Assembly: GCA_016584305.1 (NCBI GenBank)
Contig: JACEEZ010004874.1
Coordinates: forward strand, 48,501 to 112,500
Reading direction: 5' to 3'
From: Chionoecetes opilio
Taxonomy: Eukaryota > Arthropoda > Malacostraca > Decapoda > Majidae
Length of the DNA: 64,000 nucleotides
The position numbers and the translations under genes were made by a program. Below, one piece after another: positions 21,342 to 32,182 of this stretch (within the stretch, counting starts at the first letter, position 1; every line of letters begins with the position of its first letter). Under the pieces are notes generated by a model. It searched no databases. It was not told where the DNA came from and saw only the letters and a list, made by a program, of their open reading frames with translations.

Positions 21342-21706
21342 GTTTTTTTTTTTTTTTTTTTTTTTTTTTACATCTATGCCTATAGCGCGTGTAGGCAGTG
21401 AGCTCCAGGGTTGGGATGGTAGGCCCTGGAGGCTCACTCGAGGGCAGTGATGGTTGGCCCTCGCCCGTGGTGGCGCTGGCAGGATTCTTATAGTGACGCC
21501 TGTAATTAGAGGCTCATGCCGCCCCCCTGTGTCCTCCCATGCACTGCAGTCGAAGGTAGAGTTAATGGACAGGGCATGTGGGTGGTTTCTTAGGCCACTC
21601 AACTGTGCAGAAAGACTTCAAGTGGATTTATGGGTCTCACTCGGGATCCAACTCGGGTCTTTGAGAACGCCACTCGGTGACGCTAACTACTCTGCTACTG
21701 CCACCC
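21342..21706 (-). mobile_element. SINE S1 inside T3
   Basis: Same position, orientation and poly-T as in T1 and T5; head near 21706. Confidence 0.8.
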
Positions 21707-22380
21707 CTAAACTGCATCTCTTGGTTTTCACTCGGCATATCATGCCCTCACAGCCTCTTGTGTGAACATGTAAACAGAAAGTCGGCAAAAAATAATGTAT
21801 CTCGGCATATTGAAGTTATAACTGCATCTCTTTGCTTACACTCGGCATATCCTCAGTCACATAAAGTCGTGTTTTGTCCTTTTGACCCTTTTCCTGCAGG
21901 CTCAGGCTCTTCAATTTCATTCCCTTCCTGCTGGAGACACCCTTGCGTGATGGAGCTGACATCTTGAATACAGTACTGTATGATGTAATCCAAAACAAGT
22001 AAAATAGGTGGCAAAGTAAAGCAAAGGTCGGGAACCAGCGTGTAGGCTGTCAGCTGCTGAGCCGTGTTTATGTCGTCCAAGCACCGTCTGGATACGAATT
22101 CCGTTTTTGTCGAAATTGAAAAAGAATTGGTTTCTGCTTCAAAAACACAACAAGCTTGGTAGGAGCCGAAATAATAATCAATGCAAAACATTGCAAACAA
22201 TATCACAAAGTAGTATAACACACATTTCAGCAAGTGTTATTGGATTGGGATTCGTAATCCAAGACGGTGCTTGGACGACAAAAACACGGCCCAGCCTACG
22301 CGCTGGTACCCGACCTTTGCTTTACTTTGCCACCTATTTTACGTGTTTTGGGATTACATCATACAGTACTGTATATCAAG

Positions 22381-22560
22381 ATGTCAGCTCCATCATGCAA
22401 GGGTGTCTCCAGCAGGAAGGGAATGAAATTGAAGAGCCTGAGCCTGCAGGAAAAGGTGAAAGTGCTGGCAAGGATGGATGCAGGTGCGTCCATGCGTGCT
22501 ATTTGTGCTGGGTTTGATATCAAAGCCAGCACATTCTACCCGTTCACTGATAAGTATAGT
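22381..22560 (+). pseudogene. Tigger-type transposase N-terminal fragment (T3)
   Basis: MSAPSCKGVSSRKGMKLKSL followed by LQEKVKVLARMDAG, AICAGFDIKASTFY: the first CENP-B-type helix-turn-helix of a Tigger/pogo transposase. The second helix-turn-helix and DDE domain are missing. A reverse-strand copy of the first ~30 codons lies at 21893-21998. Same exon as in T5. Confidence 0.7.
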
Positions 22561-22583
22561 TTTTATGCTTTTACAGCACTGTA

Positions 22584-23356
22584 CAGGGAGGTCCCGAAGA
22601 TACAAGCAGTTAGGTTCCACCTGGCATACTCGTAAAGCGAAATCTCGTATAACGAAACACATAACTAATGGTAAAATATAGGTTTGGTTCCAGGACCCCA
22701 TCAATTTAAAAAATAAATAAAAAAGCACATGTTTTTCAAGCTAAAATAAACTATAGCAAACACAACAAACACACAGCATCTATAATACCCACACTGTACT
22801 ACCTATTCTGTAGAAAAAGCATTCTGAGAGAAAATAGCATACAAAATAACATAACTGCACATTAATTAAACATAAAACATGCATAACAAGCAAAAAAGAC
22901 GTTGTAATGTATGGGACGCCTCGTGATACAAGAGAGGGTAGTGTAGTGGTCCCAAGGTTGGGGCAGCACACCTGGCTAATTACCCCTAAAGGTCAGGCCA
23001 CGCCATATGCTTAATTACCCTTCAGGTCAAGCCTTGCTAGGGGTGACCTGACTGAGGTCCCAAGGTTGGGGCCGCACACCTGCTAATTACCCCTAAATGT
23101 CAGGCCGCGCCATATGCTTAATTACCCTTCAGGTCAGGACTTGCTAGGGGTGACCCCACTGGGGTCAACCAAATCCCCCTTTGTCCAGCCCGGGAGTGGT
23201 AGGGCGTGCATTTTGAACTTGATAATTTTACTCACCCCAGTTTGAATGTCATATCATTGGAGTTTCGATCTCGTATATTGAAAATAGACCCTAATTTACA
23301 CATCTCGTATCATCGGATTCTCGTATACCGAATGCTCGTATAACGGGACCTTCCTG
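22584..23356. mobile_element. pogo-like element N1 (CAGGGAGGTCCC TIR)
   Basis: Begins CAGGGAGGTCCCGAAGATAC and ends ACGGGACCTTCCTG, with TA on both sides, nested in T3. Subterminal CTCGTATAACG motifs recur at both ends. There is an internal near-duplicate block around GGTCAGGCC(A/G)CGCCATATGC (about 22991 and 23100). No coding sequence. N2 at 44006 is a longer relative. Confidence 0.85.
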
Positions 23357-23808
23357 TATTTACAATTGTTTTTTTATTTTGTTTTTTAATTTTTTAAACC
23401 CATATCAGAGGAGAACATTGCATAACTCAGCACATTGAATAATTCGGCAAGGGCCAGAGCCCCTATCGTGCCAAGTTATAAGGGTTTTACTGTATTTGCA
23501 AGACACTTCACTTGATGTCAGCAGCATTGCAACTGAAGGCCAAGATAACGCAACAGCCTTCATATATGACAAAGATGATAATGTCAATGACGAAGATGAT
23601 AATGTCACCATTACCAAGAATCCAGATCAGCCATACTATAGAAGCACCCATCTGTTGCTGAAGAACGATTTACAAGATCTTTTAGACAAAATAATGCATG
23701 AGTTGACAAAAATGACTCCCTAAATGATGTTGGTAACATTGAAAAAAAATTTGAAGGTTACTGTTCAGCTCCTAAAAAATGTTAAGGAAGAATATGAAAT
23801 TGTTACTG

Positions 23809-25659
23809 TGTGGTGCCAGGGTTTTTATAGGTTGTTGCTTGCACCTTTGTATTGAATTATATTAATTGGTTAGGATTTTACATTGATTACAACTGAATTG
23901 AGAATTGAAACTTGTCTTATGACTTCACTATTTGATTATAGTACGAACACTTCTCGCTGCGGAGAGTACTGAAATGGGAATGAATTTAAGGGGAAGGGGT
24001 AGGAGTTAAGGAGTAAGGGGAAATGCTGCCACCAGCTCAGGCAAGTAGTTCTATGGTTTTACTTCCTGAGCACGTTTGAATAGATATATATGATTTATTT
24101 AGTAGTCGTGGTTGATACTTAGAATTACACCGAGTAAGGCTGAAACTCTTTTGGAAGTGTGGGGAATTACTGTCCTAACACAGAATAATCACCTGAGGTT
24201 TCTACTAAATAACACAAGAACTATATTTGAAACATCATCCTATTTATTCATCATGAAGTATTATTTCTCTTGTTTGAGATTTCAGACACACATACAAGCT
24301 CTAATCCAACACAGGAAAACTCTCCAATCCGACACTGAAAAGCTCTCCAATCGGATACAGGAAAACTCTACACTCTGATACCGGAAAACTCTACACTCTG
24401 ATACAGGAAAACTCTACACTCTGATACGGGAAAACTCTATACTCTGATACAGGAAAGCTCTCCCATCTGATACAGGAAAGCTCTCCCCATCTGATACAGG
24501 AAAGCTCTTATGAGCATAACCTCCCTCACTGAATCCTATTAATGAATTATCATTTACGTATGTAACATACCGCTGAATACTTATAGTTATACATGGAGAA
24601 TATAAGGGGGAATACAAGAGTAAGAATGTTGTTTGCTTTCCCTTAAAAAACCATGTGACGGGGTTTTCGTCAGACTGAGACGTCCGTCTGAGTCTGGGAA
24701 GGGGTGATGAGAGACTCCGTTAATAACACTTATAAGGACAGCCAGGCCTCCTATGCGTTAATGAAAAGCTAACCAACTCTACCTATATATATAGATATAT
24801 AGATAGATATAATATAACAAGGAAGGGGGGGGGGAATAGGAGCGAGGTACCGAGGTCTTACCTGGAGAGGGGTGGATGAGAGACTGGCGTCCTCGAGGGA
24901 ACTAAGGCGAGGTTTGGCTTAGTAGCGGGAAAAAGGGGAATGTTCGGATTCTATGAACGGCTTCTCCTGAAGGGATTATCAGACCATGAATGACTCTAAT
25001 CTACTAATGAAACAAGTATACCTATGAAATGGCTGCCTATAATACAGTTCTTTAACTTTGATATAGAAGAATTTAATATTTTTACACTAATACCCAGGGA
25101 AAGATATCCTCCCGTCGTGGGAAGCCTTCGAACACGTGTTTCAGAGCGACGAGGTATGGTAAGATGTGATAGAAATTTGGTCGACTCTCAATTTAGCGAA
25201 TACCACGACTAACCACCTCATGTATGAACTTGATCTTTCACTATTGTGACTATTTTGAAGGACATTAAGAATCTAAGGGTGTTCCTTGATCTGATAGGAG
25301 GGTGAGGGGAGGATGAAAAGTTTTGAATCTACTAGTTATTTATGATCGCAAAATAATTGTCCCACGAATTTGGACTCGTACCCGGAATGTCGGGGGGGGG
25401 AGGGAGTGAGGGAAGGGAGGAAGATAGAAGTGCGAGATTGAAAGAAGAAAGATGGAAGGATAAATATTTGGCGGACAACAGTTTGATTGACCTTAGTATA
25501 ATAACGATAATCTGTTCCCCCCAGATGCGGGGTCTAGGTGGCAACTGGCCTCAGAACAGTGTATGGAGATTGAAATCTTTTTATCCTTCTTACAGACCTA
25601 ATCCGGGAATTGTATGATAAGAATTCCCATCCTATCTCTTCCGAATAACGGGCATTACA
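23809..25659. mobile_element. LTR-type insertion L1 (TG...CA), 4-bp TSD ACTG
   Basis: Starts TGTGGTGCCAGGG, ends GGGCATTACA, flanked by ACTG at 23805-23808 and 25660-25663. 1,851 bp with no gag/pol-like frame; a solo LTR or small non-autonomous element. It contains a ~22-bp minisatellite. Confidence 0.65.
24305..24512 (+). repeat. ~22-bp minisatellite
   Basis: About nine units of the form GGAAAACTCTACACTCTGAT with drift (AAGCTCTCC variants), inside L1. Confidence 0.8.
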
Positions 25660-25772
25660 ACTGAACTCAGGGATTGGGATAGATTTCTTCTTAGAAGGTT
25701 TCAGGGGTTTGATGAGGACATTAGATTTTGGACTGGATTATACAGTTATGCAGCATTGATGGCATTTTATAG

Positions 25773-26772
25773 TGTAACGCGAGAAATTACTTTAAAAGGG
25801 GAGGAGATGAAATAACACATAAGTATCAATAAGCTAACGAGGAATTTTCCTCCACGCCTCAGTCCTGAATCACTGGTTAGGCTTATATTTTAAGCCAGTA
25901 GTAATTAGACACGTAGCGAAACGAGGTGAGAACGGGGATTCTAGGTTCGGATAACTTTAGAAGCAGCTCGACGTTCGCTGAGTTAAGTCGCCTGTGGGGA
26001 GGTGATATTCTCGGCCCTTGGTAAAGGTATGTTATGAAATGTTTGTTAATTAGAGATGTAGATATGACTTACTGGTGATTCCTTTTGTTGACCAGGACTA
26101 ATGAAGTGCATTACCTTAGGGTCCCAAGGTAGGATGCAGTTGGCGGACCAGGGGCCAAGCGCTCACACATTAGCAGAGGGGGCAACTACAGCATATTACA
26201 GCCAGCCGTTTGAGGACAAGGAGAAAGAAGGAAATAGAAAAATAAGTGAGAGGGAAACTTTGGAGGTGGGATAGACCACATTATATTAGGATAACGACTT
26301 GAGCATTACATGTGAGTATCGTTAAAGTGGTAACAGTGCGACTGAAGTTACCAGAGATAGTAAACTATTAGGATAACGACTTGAGCATTACATGTGCGTA
26401 TCGTTAAAGTGGTAACAGTGCGACTGAAGTTACCAGAGATAGTAAACTATATTAGGATGATGACTTGAGCATTACGCGTGCGTATCGTTAGGAGGGAAGG
26501 AAGACGTAATATTAAGATAACTTGTGAATGTATAATTATTACCAATTACAAGCAAAGGGAATAATATATTTATGATTATTTATTAACGAATTATTATTTA
26601 GATCCAAACAGTACTTACCTTTTTCTCACATCTTTTATTTTTATTCATTTATATTTTTTTTCCCACTACATGTGGGTTGTGGCAGCAGAGTAACCAGGAC
26701 TGTAGAGTACACTTTCAAGGTGGGCACTACATAATGGTGACAACGGTGTAGATGGTCATTTTGAGCGCTACA
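25773..26772. mobile_element. Solo-LTR-like insertion L2 (TG...CA), TSD ATAG
   Basis: Exactly 1,000 bp from TGTAACGCGAG to GAGCGCTACA, flanked by ATAG on both sides (25769-25772, 26773-26776). Removing it restores the transposase sequence. No coding frame. An ~85-bp tandem repeat is present near the 3' side. Confidence 0.7.
26282..26495 (+). repeat. ~85-bp tandem repeat in L2
   Basis: Two and a half units beginning TTAGGATAACGACTTGAGCA; the third diverges (GATGATG, GCGTGCG). Confidence 0.75.
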
Positions 26773-26783
26773 ATAGGAACCTG

Positions 26784-27588
26784 TGTTACCCTTATCTGTG
26801 TGTTGTTACAGGTAACAGGGGTCACAGCTATTTAGATATCCTACCGCTGCCCCAATTATGTTACTCTTCTTAGTATGGTTATTTTACGGGTAACGGGTTC
26901 ACTCCATGTTGATACTGGTTGACTAACCTGTAAGGGGTGATTGCCGGATGACGCCCTCTTGACGGGCTGGTAACTTGCTTCGTTGCCCAGAGGTACACGT
27001 CAAATAAAGTGGTATGTATGGGCTTAACGTGGTCGAGCGGTTCTTACGTAATTTATAAGTATTCTTAGTGCCAAAGGATTCGAGTAAGACAATATACTAC
27101 AAAATATATATATTGTATATATATGTACACTTGTGAAGGTTTACACATTAATAATGTCACGCTGTTCGTTAAGTAACGGCCAATGAAACTAGTGTCTAAT
27201 AGACAGAGCCAGAACAGTTAGTTTCGTGACAAGGTACTCTCACACCTCCTGGGTGTGGAGTACAAACAGACACTCTGAAAGGTGTCGTGAGTAGGAGCGC
27301 CCTGTAACGCGTCTCCTCGTAATCTCTGTGTTCTGTCCTGCGTCTGCCGCATATGAGGAAAGCTGCCCGGAAGCTGTTGTTCCGGTGAGCCGTTGAGTGA
27401 AGGTGTTTACGTCGTGGTTCCCAAGATCAGGCTATCCATGTCATCATGATGGGACGGCATGGCTGCTTGGGTCAGCATAATGTCATCAAAAGGTGGCAGT
27501 ATTCAGCATCCGCTAGGCGACACTCAGACACTCGGACATCCTGTCTTAGTATAGATTAACACATAAATATATAACCAGTACGCTAATA
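26784..27588 (-). repeat. LTR of L3 (left)
   Basis: About 98-99% identical by eye to 30149-30948; differences include a handful of substitutions and a short indel near 27525-27540. Confidence 0.82.
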
Positions 27589-28329
27589 TGGCTCTCCCCT
27601 TATAAAAATGCGTCCTCGCATTGTATAAAGACATGTATACCTAACTGGTGTTACATCGTTGTGTATCTATACCGATTCTTAGTGTTGCCAATCCTTACAA
27701 ATACCTATACAAGGTGAGGGTTTACATGACAACATAACAAAGAGGAATGTTTGGTATAACAGGAGTAATGATATAAGGACAGTGCACTTAAGGTCATCAA
27801 TAAACTGGTAAAATACTTTACAACAGAATGTAAACATGAGTTATTAGAATAAAAATGAACTCAAAGTCTGTTAGTAATGTGTTAATATCCCTGCAAATAT
27901 TAAGAAGTGCGTTTGGCAAAACTCTACCGCTTAGTCACTTAATAAATAACACGAAGTGTGGAGTGAAGATAAAACACAGCAGGGCCTTGAGCACGTGAGT
28001 AATAGCACTGGCAGTATTTATTTATTATTTATATTTTAAGACCTGCTTCTTTAAACTTGAGGAGTAGATACGGCTTGTAATGCTAATAAAATCTGACTCC
28101 GAGTCGGTACTAAAAATTATCACAACATTAAGATATGCATATGTATTATTTGCATACCACCTCAAAGTGATAGGAACTGATTTCAGCTCAAATGGTATTA
28201 TAACTCAATCAAAAATGTTTTGCTGGGAGTGGAAAAAAAAAAAAAAATGGCAGTAACTTCCCTTGACATTGGCATTTGCTGCTTTTAAGAGTTTATTAAT
28301 TTTATTTATTTATATTATTTCGTTGTTTA

Positions 28330-28657
28330 TGAACCTATTATTTACGGAGTACAGCCTCTCAGCTAATAAAAATATAGACTCCGGGTCTGTAATATAAATT
28401 TTCACGTTAAGATATGCATGTATGTTATTTCATTGCATATCAGAGAGTAATGTATTTATTTAATCATTCTCTAAGAAGTGATAAGAGCTGCTATGAACCT
28501 ATTATTTACGGAGTACAGCTTCTCAGCTAATAAAAATATAGACTCTGGGTCTGTAATATAAATTTTCACGTTAAGATATGCATGTATGTTATTTCATTGC
28601 ATATCAGAGAGTAATGTATTTATTTAATCATTCTCTAAGAAGTGATAAGAGCTGCTA
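28330..28657 (+). repeat. ~165-bp tandem duplication inside L3
   Basis: Two nearly identical units starting GAACCTATTATTTACGGAGT (about 28330 and 28496). A diverged third unit can be seen around 28080-28190. Confidence 0.8.
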
Positions 28658-30148
28658 AATTAATAGTTTTTGTGTTATAATATCCTTACATAGACAAAAA
28701 TATTTCCTGGCAGATAAACTTGGCTAAATAGCACTAGTGGCCAGAGGAAGAGTCTTCGGCAGGGGCAAAAAAATACTACCTGCAACGGATGTGTTAGAAT
28801 TAGACTTCGAGTTAGTAGAGGAGATTATCTGAGGTGCAGTAAGGTTATTTTATGTTACAAACGGAGGTATTCGGAGGTGATTACAGTTATCCCTCAATTC
28901 AAGAGTTAAATCCTCAAAAAAAGGTTAACTTCCCTGTACTGTCATTTCCTGCTTCCTCAGAGACTAGGAGTACATCTGCTATACTTATACATACTAGCAA
29001 ATAATTCACTCACATTCTAACTTTTGTTTAAGAGTCAATAAATTCATAAGTAAAACTTTAATTAAGTTAACTATTATCTCCCATCTCCTGGCTTTTAAGG
29101 CAATTCAAGAAGGAGAATTGAATATATATATATATATATTACATATAAGGGAAGCTAACAAATTATTAAGAATTACAAAAAATAATGAAATATTAGCATA
29201 GCGGTAAGCATATTTAAAACATCTATAGAAAAACAACTAACAAATTAATTACTTGAAATTCTTTCACATGGCTATTTAAGCAAAAACAAATGTGAAAATA
29301 CACATCTCACCACTAAGTGTTAATTATGTAAACGAGTGGCGTTTTTAAAGTATGTCTCTTGTAAGGTCAGCTAGATGTTGTATACTCACTAACATTGTGT
29401 AGAGTCAGCACAGGCAAGCCTTCCGTACTGCTGAATCAGAAGGGGGTTTCTCCAAGGGCGTTGTTACAGATGTGAAGAATGCTGACTAGACAGGCTGGGT
29501 GGCTGGCTGGCTGTAAGGCTGTGAGGCTGGCTGGCTGTTGACAAGGAGTTTGCTGAATTGGAAGTATTGGAAATTAAAGAATCGGCTAGTTGTACCTCTC
29601 GTCTTGTCTTCATTATAAAAATTCAAATCTTGTCCTCCCGTCTGTGCCATGATAAAAACTTGTACGTCTTGTCCTCGTCCTCTTGATAACCTCTTATTTC
29701 ACGCGTCCTCGTCCTCGTTCTTGTCCTCTTGAAAAAAAATCTGTAGTCCCAGAGCAATTAATGCAAGAGAATCTTGTCCTCCTGTCTATATACAGAATTT
29801 GTGGTGGATGGAGCAGTGAGCAGTGAGGAAGTGCTGACTCGCTTCTGCGAGGTCAGGTTTTGACACAGCATGATTGAGCAATCTTCTCACTCCCTTATCC
29901 TCTCGCTTGTCTCTCTCCCAAGCTTCCTTTGTTTACTTGTTTACTTGCTCATGGTATATTCCACCTCTTCACGTGTATTAATTAGTATGTCCAGTTATTC
30001 ACTTAAGGCACGTAACTTATATTACAATTTGATGTTGCCACATACCACCGTTGTCGTCTTTTTATGTTACGACATTACCATTATGTCTTGTAACGCAACA
30101 CTCTGCGTGATGTAATGTTATCTCATTCCACCGCTATTTCACCAATTA

Positions 30149-30948
30149 TGTTACCCTTATCTGTGTGTTGTTACAGGTAACAGGGGTCAAAAGCTATTTA
30201 GATATCCCAACGCTTGCAGCCAATTATGTTACCCTTCTTAGTATGGTTATTTTACGGGTAACGGGTTCACTCCATGTTGATACTGGTTGACTAACCTGTA
30301 AGGGGTGATTGCCGGATGACGCCCTCTTGACGGGCTGGTAACTTGCTTCGTTGCCCAGAGGTACACGTCAAATAAAGTGGTATGTATGGGCTTAACGTGG
30401 TCGAGCGGTTCTTACGTAATTTATAAGTATTCTTAGTGCCAAAGGATTCGAGTAAGACAATATACTACAAAATATATATATTGTATATATATGTACACTT
30501 GTGAAGGTTTACACATTAATAATGTCACGCTGTTCGTTAAGTAACGGCCAATGAAACTAGTGTCTAATAGACAGAGCCAGAACAGTTAGTTTCGTGACAA
30601 GGTACTCTCACACCTCCTGGGTGTGGAGTACAAACAGACACTCTGAAAGGTGTCGTGAGTAGGAGCGCCCTGTAACGCATCTCCTCGTAATCTCTGTGTT
30701 CTGTCCTGCGTCTGCCGCATATGAGGAAAGCTGCCCGGAAGCTGTTGTTCCGGTGAGCCGTTGAGTGAAGATGTTTACGTCGTGGTTCCCAAGATCAGGC
30801 TATCCACGTCATCATGATGGGACGGCATGGCTGCTTGGGTCAGCATAATGTCATCAAAAGGTGGCAGTATTCAGCATCCGCTAGGCGACACTCGGACATC
30901 CTGTCTTAGTATAGATTAACACATAAATATATAACCAGTACGCTAATA
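30149..30948 (-). repeat. LTR of L3 (right)
   Basis: Partner of 26784-27588. It ends CGCTAATA directly before the CCTG duplication. Confidence 0.82.
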
Positions 30949-31430
30949 CCTGCTTGAGCCTAATGTGAATAAGATCAAACATTGGGGAGCTATTTATGCA
31001 GATACAAAACATATTAGTCATGAAATTACAACCAGTAACCAGTAAGTTTGGTGGGCCAAAAAGGAAATTACAACCAGTTGATTAAATGTTTTTAAGTCTG
31101 GGTAAACTCAAGCAAGGATCAGCAAATCAAGATTTAGCAGAAAGGTTTAATATTAGTGACAGACATGTCTCCAGGATATTTCAACATAGGTCAAGTTCAT
31201 GCATAGTGCACTTATGTCTATAAACTGTTGGATGTCCCGTGGAAAAGTTTGACAGTACATGCCAGCTTGTTTCATGGAGCTGTACAGGGATATACGATTA
31301 TACGTGTTGTTATTGAATGCACTGAAAATCCTTTGCAAAAGCCATCCAACTTTGAGTGTCAGTGTGCCACATATTTTAGCTACAAACATTGTAACACATT
31401 AAAAGGTTTGGTAGGAAAAAGCCCCTCAGG

Positions 31431-32042
31431 TATTTACCTAGTTGTATTTACCTAGTTGTGTTTTACAGGGCCTGAGCTACAATCGTGTGGTCCCGTCTCC
31501 GTATCTACATTTATCCAGTCTTTCTTTTAATTGGTGCACATTATATGCCGATATCACCTCCTCATTTAGTCCATTCCAAACTTCTATATTTCTATGAGGG
31601 AAGCTGTACTTCTTTATGTTGTTCAGGCATCTCCCTTTTCCTAGTTGTTTTGTATGTCCTCTTGTGTATCGACCTTCTCTTTGTTTCCGAGTCAGTAGTC
31701 TCTCATTGTCTGTTTCTTCCATCTTTGTTATCAGCTTAAAAATTGTTATTAAGTCTCTTCTTTCTCTTCTCTGCTCGAGTGTAGATACCTTTATTTCTTT
31801 CAACCTTTCCTCATGAGAAAGTTCTTCTAGCTCTGGTACCATCTTTGTTGCCAATTCTCTGTATCCTCTCCAACTTTTTCACATGCTTCTTTTTGTTTGG
31901 GGACCATACAATGGCAGCATATTCAATTTGTTTGGTCGGATCATTGTAGTAAATATCTTTCTCATCATATTTGTGTCCATGTAATGAGATGCCACTCTAA
32001 TATTCTTTAACATCCTGTATGTATCTCCAAATATTTTATTTA
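31431..32042 (-). pseudogene. CR1 3' end, inverted copy of copy A
   Basis: Reverse complement of about 2803-3414, including the 3' terminal repeat and the RT C-terminal frame (31854-31477, starting MATKMVPELEELSHEER). The transposase junction at 31430/31431 equals the one at 3414/3415, so transposase plus LINE were duplicated together. It is cut at a TA by the TIR of element Q1. Confidence 0.85.
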
Positions 32043-32180
32043 CACTACCCTCCGGAGTTTCGCGCCTGTTTTCTTCCAGAGGCATAGCGCGAAACTCGCG
32101 GATCGCGAAACTCGGGTATTGAAAACACTGTAAAAATGCTTATTTAGTGTGTGTGTTTTTTTTTTTTTTTTTTTTTTTTT
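32043..32180. mobile_element. TIR element Q1 terminus (CACTACCCTCC, GTTTCGCG motifs)
   Basis: CACTACCCTCCGGAGTTTCG at a TA, with repeated GCGAAACTCG/CGAGTTTCGC motifs (about 32056-32115) and a poly-T near 32158-32181. The same terminus appears at 43387. Likely pogo/mariner type; the opposite end is not present. Confidence 0.55.
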
Positions 32181-32182
32181 TG

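Larger units (their letters stand above)
21286..23492 (+). mobile_element. Tigger-like fold-back element T3
   Basis: The left tip is lost (starts at ACTTGGCACTGTATAACTCG). The right end AGGGTTTTACTG is intact and followed by TA. It contains the S1 SINE (21342-21706), inverted arms at about 21893-22103 and 22249-22450, and a nested second element (22584-23356). It is inserted at a TA just upstream of the transposase pseudogene copy 2. The uninterrupted target survives at about 4318-4325. Confidence 0.8.
26784..30948 (-). mobile_element. Non-autonomous LTR retrotransposon L3 with paired LTRs, TSD CCTG
   Basis: Two ~800-bp direct repeats (26784-27588 and 30149-30948) bracket about 2.56 kb. CCTG flanks both sides (26780-26783, 30949-30952). 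A pyrimidine tract beside the left LTR (polypurine on the minus strand, AAGGGGAGAGCC) and a TGGTGAAATAGCGG-like primer site beside the right LTR both favour minus-strand orientation. No gag, protease or RT is visible, so it resembles a LARD-type element. LTR ends are TG...TA rather than TG...CA on the plus strand. Confidence 0.75.
23495..31430 (+). pseudogene. ISL2EU-type transposase copy 2, split by three LTR insertions
   Basis: Inverted, nearly identical copy of 3415-4330. The gene survives as pieces 23495-23808, 25660-25772, 26773-26783 (11 bp) and 30949-31430. Joining positions are exact because copy 1 shows the uninterrupted sequence. The first frame (23496-23723) starts MQDTSLDVSSIATEG. 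The helix-turn-helix containing ISDRHVSRI is near 31160 and the FECQCATYFSYKH block near 31350. It ends at the same CR1 junction as copy 1. Non-functional. The insertions are absent from copy 1, so they arose after the duplication or only in this lineage. Confidence 0.78.

Noticed and set aside
24305..24512. CRISPR-like array
   Set aside because: Units of ~22 bp are contiguous with no unique spacers and the context is eukaryotic; a minisatellite.
28221..30115. gag/pol genes in L3
   Set aside because: No frame longer than ~80 codons and no protease, RT or integrase motif in any frame.
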